From an uncultured Acidimicrobiaceae bacterium (GTDB lineage: Bacteria > Actinomycetota > Acidimicrobiia > Spongiisociales > SHLN01), in contig CAMYMH010000002.1 of the NCBI GenBank assembly GCA_947259275.1, positions 1-64,000 of the forward strand: DNA of 64,000 nt, in the 5' to 3' direction. Shown here in pieces: positions 58,386 to 64,000 of the stretch. The notes under the pieces were generated by a model. That model searched no databases and was not told the origin of the DNA. It worked only from the letters and a program-made list of their open reading frames with translations. Positions within the stretch are counted from its first letter, which is position 1, and every line of letters starts with the position of its first letter. The position numbers and the translations under genes are program-made.

Positions 58386-58694
58386 CCTGCCGCTACGGGT
58401 GCCGGAGGCGTCCACGTGCCAGTGAGCCTTGCAACGCCTTCCGATTGGACGTCATCAAGAAGCGCCGCAACGAGGAAGGGTGGGAAGCGATTGAGAACGC
58501 CAAGTCGTTGCCCGGCGGCCTCAGGCCAGACGAACTGTGGAGACCGACGCGATCCGCCAACTGAGGGTTGGGGGTCATCGACCTTGCCGGTGTCGTGGTC
58601 GCCGTAACACGGCTGAGTGGGTCTACGTTTCAGAAGCCGACCCTACACCCTCGCTCATGTGCCGCACCCCAGGGGGTGCAGGTCGCGTGTTCGG
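58386..58694. other. Gap with a possible coding remnant
   Basis: No intact gene. One plus-strand frame reads FRLDVIKKRRNEEGWEAIEN followed by LPGGLRPDELWRPTRSAN to a stop at 58564, which looks like the tail of a real protein that has lost its front. Family not recognised. Confidence 0.4.
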
Positions 58695-59831
58695 CTAGGA
58701 GACGCCGACATCATCGAGCATCTTCTTCAACACGACACGTGCGTCGAGATACTCTTCAGCGATTCGGCGTGCGCTAGCGGCGTGTTTTTGGTAGTCGTGT
58801 TCGATAACTCGAACGGCCTCCGCAGCTTCTTGGGCGCTCTCGACGGCAAAAAGTCCAGATCCGGTTGGGAGATGGTCGGAGAATCCGCTCTCCTGGAGGA
58901 TGGCAGGGCGCCCAGTCGCCAGGCTGTAGCCCGCGATGTCGCTGAACCAACCGGCGTTGGTGGCCACCCGCACGTTCTTGGCAACGCTGAAATAGCCACG
59001 CGAGCTGTGCAGGAAACGCTGGAGGGTGACTGTCGTCCTTGTTACTTCGTGCGGGTCGGCGAGTACCCAGCCGTAGCCTCGCAACTGGTCGCGTGGCGCC
59101 GATCCGGCAACGGCCAATGTGAATGGGGAGTCGATCAGCTGGGGCAACTCCATGAACTTTGCGAACTCGATGTCCTTTTGACCGTAAGTCACTCCGTTGT
59201 ACTCGACCTCCTTGTGCGATGTCCAATTCATGATCGTGACATACGGTCCGTTGCGAGGAGGCTTCGACACGGGGAACTCGTCGATGAGCAGAGGAGACTG
59301 GGTCCCGCGCCAGTCGATGCCAGCGGTCGGCGCTGAGGACCGGCTCGTACCTATGTTCAGTCCTACGGTGTAGTAGGCGTCGTAGACAGGGGGATCGTGC
59401 GGAGGCTCGTTCGCCAGCTTGATCTGGAACCACCCGGGCTCTCCGTCAACGAAAACTCTCAGTTGAGCGTTTTGTGCTTCGTCGCGCCATTCACCCCACT
59501 CGAGGTCGAGGAAGAGATCTGCGGATGAGAACGCGAGCTCGACCTCCTTCTCGGACATCCCGTGGTACTGTCCAGAATGGTCGACATAACACCATTGTTG
59601 GCCGAGCCGGTACCGGTTCAATGCCGTCGCGACGGATTGAAGCCCATAGGTGCAATCGTCGCCCATGGTGCCCTTTGTCGGGTCGAAGCAAGATTCTGGC
59701 CAACCCGACTTCTCAACGAAGTAGACCGTGTGGCCCAACTGGCTCAATCCAACGATCCAACCGAGAAACCACTGAACCATCCCCGCGAGCGGATAGCGCA
59801 CGATGGTGCCGCTGACAATGATGCGAGCCAC
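58695..59831 (-). CDS. Glycosyltransferase-like protein
   Basis: A 378-residue protein. A GTG at 59831, nine bases after aggagga, gives VARIIVSGTIVRYPLAGMVQ; the track start is further upstream without support. The C-terminal half has the GT-B-like segment YFSVAKNVRVATNAGWFSDI, SLATGRPAILQESGFSDHLP and GLFAVESAQEAAEAV, typical of the nucleotide-sugar domain of group-1-like glycosyltransferases that act on cell-surface glycans. It is a paralogue of the partial gene at the window end. It is the last gene of a four-gene minus-strand operon. Confidence 0.75.
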   Translation of the reverse strand: MARIIVSGTIVRYPLAGMVQWFLGWIVGLSQLGHTVYFVEKSGWPESCFDPTKGTMGDDCTYGLQSVATALNRYRLGQQWCYVDHSGQYHGMSEKEVELAFSSADLFLDLEWGEWRDEAQNAQLRVFVDGEPGWFQIKLANEPPHDPPVYDAYYTVGLNIGTSRSSAPTAGIDWRGTQSPLLIDEFPVSKPPRNGPYVTIMNWTSHKEVEYNGVTYGQKDIEFAKFMELPQLIDSPFTLAVAGSAPRDQLRGYGWVLADPHEVTRTTVTLQRFLHSSRGYFSVAKNVRVATNAGWFSDIAGYSLATGRPAILQESGFSDHLPTGSGLFAVESAQEAAEAVRVIEHDYQKHAASARRIAEEYLDARVVLKKMLDDVGVS

Positions 59832-59897
59832 CTCGCGAGTCCTCCTGCATTGGCAATCGACCTTGTACACAAGTCGGGCAGTTCGGTCTGCCGGCAG

Positions 59898-61607
59898 TCA
59901 GGTTATCCGGATCAATCCGGTCCCGTCCGATCTCTTTTCGATCGGGAGGAACACCCGCTGTTGAGCGAGTTCGACGGCGGCAAGTTCCGGCAAGTCTCGT
60001 TGGGATCGAACGCGAATCGAGAAGGGATGGCTTGTATGTCCGGCCGTCGGCGGGCTAACTATCACCCGTAGTTCTGAGGGCGTCTCAATGATGTCGATCG
60101 TTCTACTCAGAGCAGACAGCAGGTCGCGAAAGTCAATAAAGCGACACGCGCCGGCCGATCGCCATTGATCGAGTGCCGCTGTGAGCCAGCTGACTCCGTG
60201 GACAGCGATGTCACGGTCGTGGAAATACCCAATCACCGGCAATTCGGACTCGAACCAGTGGGAAGCAGGCTCGTCCAGATAGGGGGCAGCGACGTGAGTT
60301 GCCCAAAGAAAGCGATCTCGATATCGAATCGCTGTGTAAAAGCTGCTTACCGCTTGGAAGCCGAGGTCGAGAGCGACCTGAATTGCCTCGACGGTCCACT
60401 CGTCGCCGGGGAAGACCAGCGTAGAGGGCTGGATCGAGAGAGACGCCAACTCGGCGAATCCTCTCCGCAGTGGGTGGTCGCTCGGGCTCAACCGCTCAAT
60501 CGCCGCGCGAGCGTGGCTACCGAATTCGCGATACCAGGCGGCGGCCGTATAGCGATCAGGTGCCGTCGCCCATTCGCCACCATCGGGATGCATGTGGGTG
60601 AAGCCATGTTGCTCCACGCTGACAAGGTCTTGTCTCATCAAGGTTCTGATGGCCTCGAATTCCCCGAGGAAGTCGTGAACGGTTCCGGGCATGTGCCCGC
60701 CCGTATCCTCGTAGACAACCGACGGAGCCGGATATATTCCACCAGGTATTCGGTCGAGATCCGGTCCTCCGGCAAGAAATCGACCGCGGCCCGAATCCCC
60801 GTCGTCCATCCACCCTGGGCAGTATCCGACAGTCAGCCGGGCGTCGTTGCGCTCGAGGACGTCGCCGATGGCCTCCCAATCGTCGGGGCCTAACTCCCTA
60901 TGAGCCCACTCAGTACTGTGGACGTTCTGCGCTGAGCCGGGATCGTCGATGCGGAGCACCATCGTACCGGCGAATTCGATCCAGGCGATCGGCCTTCCGA
61001 CACCCCAAACGAGCAAGTTGCGCAGTAATGCCGTGCCAAATCCGGACGCGTCCCTCAACTCGCTCGGATGAAACCCGAGGTTGACTGCCGCGCTTCGTCC
61101 GTGATATGTAGCAGCGACAACCGGTGTCCCTTCGAGAGTCGCCCACACCTCAGCTTGGTCGCTAACGGCGAGCGCGGTCGCCGTCAGGTTCTCCGAGGCG
61201 CGCCATTGCACGGTTGGGCCCGGCCCTGTCCACTCCAGCGTCCTCCCTGTGATCATTCCGGTGTCGGAGGTCGCTGCTGTCAGTCGATTCGCTTCATCCG
61301 GAGAAGCTGCTCTCGAGATGATCAGGACCGGGACCCTTTCCAGGGTCGTGTGGAGCATCCGCCAAAAGGCAGCCGAGGCATCGGCTGCCTCGGTCGTGAT
61401 CACAACCCAGTCCGATTCAATGAGCTGGTTCGGTGTGACGTCCTCGGGCAGAAAGTCGTTCACCCCCCAGCCGGATAATCGTGCGAGGGTTGCCCAGTCG
61501 AGAGCTTCGCGTTCGGTGGGATTGAGCCAGCCTCCCGTACCCCAGACTCTTTCACCGCCATATGACTCGTTGGGCCGGTGAACCACTAGCATCCGCGGTC
61601 TTGACAT
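59898..61607 (-). CDS. Polysaccharide-deacetylase-like protein
   Basis: A 569-residue protein. ATG 61607 lies four bases after the previous stop. The N-terminal region (MLVVHRPNESYGGERVWGTG to about 250) resembles a Rossmann or glutamine-amidotransferase-like sensing domain without clear catalytic residues. The C-terminal part has deacetylase-like landmarks: TMVLRIDDPGSAQN near 255 (Asp pair), HMPGTVHDFLGEFEA, EQHGFTHMHPDGGEW (His-rich metal site) and VFPGDEWT. CE4-like activity on a surface polysaccharide is plausible but the family is divergent. Confidence 0.65.
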   Translation of the reverse strand: MSRPRMLVVHRPNESYGGERVWGTGGWLNPTEREALDWATLARLSGWGVNDFLPEDVTPNQLIESDWVVITTEAADASAAFWRMLHTTLERVPVLIISRAASPDEANRLTAATSDTGMITGRTLEWTGPGPTVQWRASENLTATALAVSDQAEVWATLEGTPVVAATYHGRSAAVNLGFHPSELRDASGFGTALLRNLLVWGVGRPIAWIEFAGTMVLRIDDPGSAQNVHSTEWAHRELGPDDWEAIGDVLERNDARLTVGYCPGWMDDGDSGRGRFLAGGPDLDRIPGGIYPAPSVVYEDTGGHMPGTVHDFLGEFEAIRTLMRQDLVSVEQHGFTHMHPDGGEWATAPDRYTAAAWYREFGSHARAAIERLSPSDHPLRRGFAELASLSIQPSTLVFPGDEWTVEAIQVALDLGFQAVSSFYTAIRYRDRFLWATHVAAPYLDEPASHWFESELPVIGYFHDRDIAVHGVSWLTAALDQWRSAGACRFIDFRDLLSALSRTIDIIETPSELRVIVSPPTAGHTSHPFSIRVRSQRDLPELAAVELAQQRVFLPIEKRSDGTGLIRIT

Positions 61608-61611
61608 AGGT

Positions 61612-62901
61612 CTACCCGACGCCGATCCGCTGGAAGACCTCGCGGAGCTGTTTGCCGACTGTGTCATGAGAGAGCCGAGTGATCGCAAGCTCTCGAGCGG
61701 ACCTTCCCATTTGCTCGAGCGAGACCCGGTCCGAAAGGGCGGTATCGATCGCCGCGGCCAGGAGCGCATCGTTGTCAGGCTCGACTAGCCAGCCGGTTAC
61801 GCCGGGTTGGACCAGTTCAGCTGGACCGGCGAGCTCGGACGCCACCACCGGCGTCCCCGACGCCATTGCCTCACCGATAACGGTTGGGAAGCCTTCCCGC
61901 CGTGACGGTAGCACGAGCAGCTCAGCGGCCGCGTACAGGTTGGCTTTCTGCGTGGCTTTTGCGATCCAGCCGGTGAAGTGCACACGTTCAGGCGAGATCA
62001 TCGCGGCAAGGTTTTCGAGAGTCTCCCTGTCGGGTCCGTTCCCGGCTACCACAAGGTCGATGTCGGAGTGGGAGGTTGATAGGTCCGCAAAGATCCTGAT
62101 GAGCCGGCTGATTCCCTTGACGTTGTCGTCGAGGCGACCTATGAACAGTATGTACCGACGGCGGGGATCGAGGCCGGCCTCTCGAGAGGCCTCAGTGCGG
62201 TCTCGCGGCATGTAAGTTTCGGTGTCGATCGGGGTGAGGATCACGGTCGCCCGCTCTGCTCGAACGTTGAACCTTTCGATGAGTTTTTCTTTTTCCGCGG
62301 CACTGGACACGATCAGAGAGTCCGCTCTCCGCAGCGTTCGTTTGCGCACCGGGATGCCAACGAACCCGGGAAGGGTGGATCCGGTGTGCATAGCAATGAC
62401 GGGTATCTGGAGCATGCGCGCCATACCCAGGAGGACGTCGTAGCGACCTGTGGCGTAATCCTGAAGGAGGAATGCGTCGGGCCGGTCCTTGCGCAAGGTC
62501 CGAATCAGCGGGGACGACAGGGGGGCGAGGTAGGAGGCGAACAGTGCGTATGCTCGATATCGGTTTCTCAGTCTCCAAGACCACCTTCTGGTGTAAAACA
62601 TCCGCCACAGGGCGCGGTGGGCGATGGATGAGCGGACGAACTCGACCCGGCAACCAACGACTTCATGTGTGGCGCCTCGTATCTGTGGATCTAAGGACAG
62701 CGAATACCAGGTGACATCGGCAATCGACTCCTGGATGACCGAGACGAAGGCGTGGTTTCCTGTGTGTGCCCACCGGGAAGCGAACTCCCTTTGCGTCACC
62801 CCGTAATGGGGGTAGAAGTCTTCGAAGACGTCACCGTAGTCGAAAAAGGCGATCATTGGCCGGCGTTCCCTTCCGCCATCGGGAGTACGGCCGGCGCTCA
62901 T
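61612..62901 (-). CDS. Group 1 glycosyltransferase (GT4)
   Basis: A 429-residue GT-B glycosyltransferase. The C-terminal domain shows YILFIGRLDDNVKGISRLIR, VVAGNGPDRETLENLA, VHFTGWIAKATQKANLYAAA and the EX7E region PSRREGFPTVIGEAMASGTP followed by VVASELAGPAELV. The start at 62901 overlaps the previous stop (ATGA), supporting translational coupling; ATG 62856 is an alternative. It transfers a sugar from a nucleotide donor in cell-surface glycan assembly. Confidence 0.88.
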   Translation of the reverse strand: MSAGRTPDGGRERRPMIAFFDYGDVFEDFYPHYGVTQREFASRWAHTGNHAFVSVIQESIADVTWYSLSLDPQIRGATHEVVGCRVEFVRSSIAHRALWRMFYTRRWSWRLRNRYRAYALFASYLAPLSSPLIRTLRKDRPDAFLLQDYATGRYDVLLGMARMLQIPVIAMHTGSTLPGFVGIPVRKRTLRRADSLIVSSAAEKEKLIERFNVRAERATVILTPIDTETYMPRDRTEASREAGLDPRRRYILFIGRLDDNVKGISRLIRIFADLSTSHSDIDLVVAGNGPDRETLENLAAMISPERVHFTGWIAKATQKANLYAAAELLVLPSRREGFPTVIGEAMASGTPVVASELAGPAELVQPGVTGWLVEPDNDALLAAAIDTALSDRVSLEQMGRSARELAITRLSHDTVGKQLREVFQRIGVG

Positions 62902-64000
62902 TCTGCCGTAGCGCGGTCGATGAGATCACCGAGGATCTTCCGCGCCTCGAAGTACTCTTCGGCCATTGTTCGAGCGGCTAGGCAGTGCTCTTCGTATCGG
63001 TCGTTTAGGTCGTCGAGCGCCGCCAGTGCTTCATTCGGTGTCGAGAAGGGGATCACCCCGGTCCCGGTTTCCATCCAATCGGTGAAACCGGTGTCTTGCG
63101 CGATAACCGGACGCCCGCTAGCCAGGTAATTCGCGCTGCGCTCGGAGAACCATCCTGAGCGACTGGCGACGTATCCGTGCTTAGCTACGCTCAACTCCGC
63201 CTTTGATGCCTGAATGTAGTCCTGGTACGTCCATGGATGGCGCGTCACCTCGATCGGGTTTTGTAGTCGCCATCCGCCCTCTTGCATCCGGGCGCGGGGT
63301 GCGTCCGGGCTCCCAACTGCCAGCTCGAGCTTCTCCGCGGTTGCTAGCGGGAGATCCAAGTAAGGCTCAAACGACAAAGCCTTCATACCGTACGTGCGTC
63401 CATCCAGCTCGCGTGATGCGTAACTGTCCCACTGCATTACGGTCGTGATCGCCGCGCTCGGCCTTCCAGGCATAGCCGGCCATTGGTCGAGTACCACCGG
63501 TTGGGTGGTCGGCAGCCACTCAATACCGTCGCTCGGCACCGACGAAGCTCCGCGCGTGAGGTTGATCCCGAAGCTGAAGTAGCGATTGTGCTTCGCCATG
63601 GTCTCTGCCCGCCGAGGATCTGTGAGTGCCCGAATCTGACTAAACAGTGGATCTGTGTCAACCAGAACGCGAACCGGCACATCCTCGAGCCCATGCCGAA
63701 TGGCGTTGGCTCCCGACACGTTGAGGGCCAGGTCGGCCTCAACGCTGATATCCTCGGCCCGGTGCGCGAGTGGGCCATGCCACCGCTTTTGATGGGCCTC
63801 GTAGTATGCCCAACAGTCCTGCAGACCCAGGCGATCGAAGACCTGCGCGGCGTACCACAGACCATATGAGGGATCACGGCCGCTCACCCCGGTGCGTGGG
63901 TCATAACAGCTCCACGGGTCATCGCCGCTGTCCTCGAGAAAGGCAACCTCGAGTCCGAGTTGGCGAGCCGCCAGGACGTAATGGAGATAGTGCCATGACA
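62898..64000 (-). CDS. Glycosyltransferase-like protein, cut by the window end
   Basis: The track starts this ORF at 63887, but the frame continues upstream without a stop to the window edge, reading WHYLHYVLAARQLGLEVAFL, then EDSGDDPWSCYDPRTG. This matches the N-terminal layout of the 58.7-kb paralogue (LGHTVYFVEKSGWPESCFDP). The C-terminal half has VAKHGYVASRSGWFSERSAN and ASGRPVIAQDTGFTDWM. The 5' end is missing. It overlaps the GT4 gene by ATGA. Confidence 0.8.
   Translation of the reverse strand, partial: SWHYLHYVLAARQLGLEVAFLEDSGDDPWSCYDPRTGVSGRDPSYGLWYAAQVFDRLGLQDCWAYYEAHQKRWHGPLAHRAEDISVEADLALNVSGANAIRHGLEDVPVRVLVDTDPLFSQIRALTDPRRAETMAKHNRYFSFGINLTRGASSVPSDGIEWLPTTQPVVLDQWPAMPGRPSAAITTVMQWDSYASRELDGRTYGMKALSFEPYLDLPLATAEKLELAVGSPDAPRARMQEGGWRLQNPIEVTRHPWTYQDYIQASKAELSVAKHGYVASRSGWFSERSANYLASGRPVIAQDTGFTDWMETGTGVIPFSTPNEALAALDDLNDRYEEHCLAARTMAEEYFEARKILGDLIDRATAE

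Overview
The window is high-GC and densely coding, with many GTG/TTG starts, four-base ATGA/GTGA gene overlaps, a luciferase-like F420-type oxidoreductase and D/E-rich lipoproteins. This suggests an actinobacterium, most likely an uncultured Acidimicrobiia-like lineage. That placement is an inference from style and gene families; no rRNA or other marker gene is present.

Layout. Positions 1-9.8 kb hold accessory genes: an acidic secreted protein, several decayed gene fragments, small enzymes, and a zinc-type ABC uptake locus (two divergent arms around a Zur-like regulator and a shared operator). From 10.0 to 17.0 kb there is a tightly coupled operon: ygfM-like FAD subunit, xdhD-like molybdenum hydroxylase, xdhC, yqeB, yqeC and an HtrA-like protease. 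After a GMC oxidoreductase come ssnA and full-length ygfK (20.4-25.0 kb, minus strand), then an ECF sigma factor with a membrane beta-propeller partner. At 27.1-30.5 kb an Entner-Doudoroff remnant (eda, kdgK, broken lactonase, LacI and sugar-ABC pieces) lies between two direct copies of the msrA 5' end. At 31.2-40.5 kb are a fused [2Fe-2S]/Mo selenium-type xanthine dehydrogenase, a four-gene nucleoside-type (BMP) ABC importer and a PyrB-like carbamoyltransferase. At 41.3-49.5 kb are a large secreted discoidin/glycosidase-like protein and a LIV-type ABC importer. At 49.7-56.9 kb are a short second ygfK, corA, a YgeW-like carbamoyltransferase, a GntR regulator, a third carbamoyltransferase and a carbamate kinase. 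The last 7 kb carry glycan genes (sulfotransferase with a frameshift, three glycosyltransferase-like genes, a deacetylase-like gene); the last runs off the window.

How the genes fit together. About 47 kb matches, in rearranged order, the enterobacterial yge/yqe/ygf purine-catabolism cluster: xdhD, ygfM, ygfK, ssnA, yqeB, yqeC, ygeW and yqeA homologues, plus a selenium-type XDH. Two ABC importers could bring in nucleosides/purines and ureides. The hydroxylases and YgfK would oxidise or reduce purine rings, and carbamoyltransferases run in the phosphorolytic direction would feed carbamoyl phosphate to carbamate kinase to make ATP. The unusual points are three different carbamoyltransferase subfamilies beside one kinase, two YgfK architectures, a cysteine-free ferredoxin-like domain in XdhD, an SsnA lacking its N-terminal part, and a LivH permease with an N-terminal exported beta-sandwich. 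The window contains no ygeX, ygeY, hyuA or mocA; these may lie elsewhere.

No rRNA, tRNA, CRISPR array, transposase or origin was recognised. Hairpin-forming intergenic repeats recur in several gaps.
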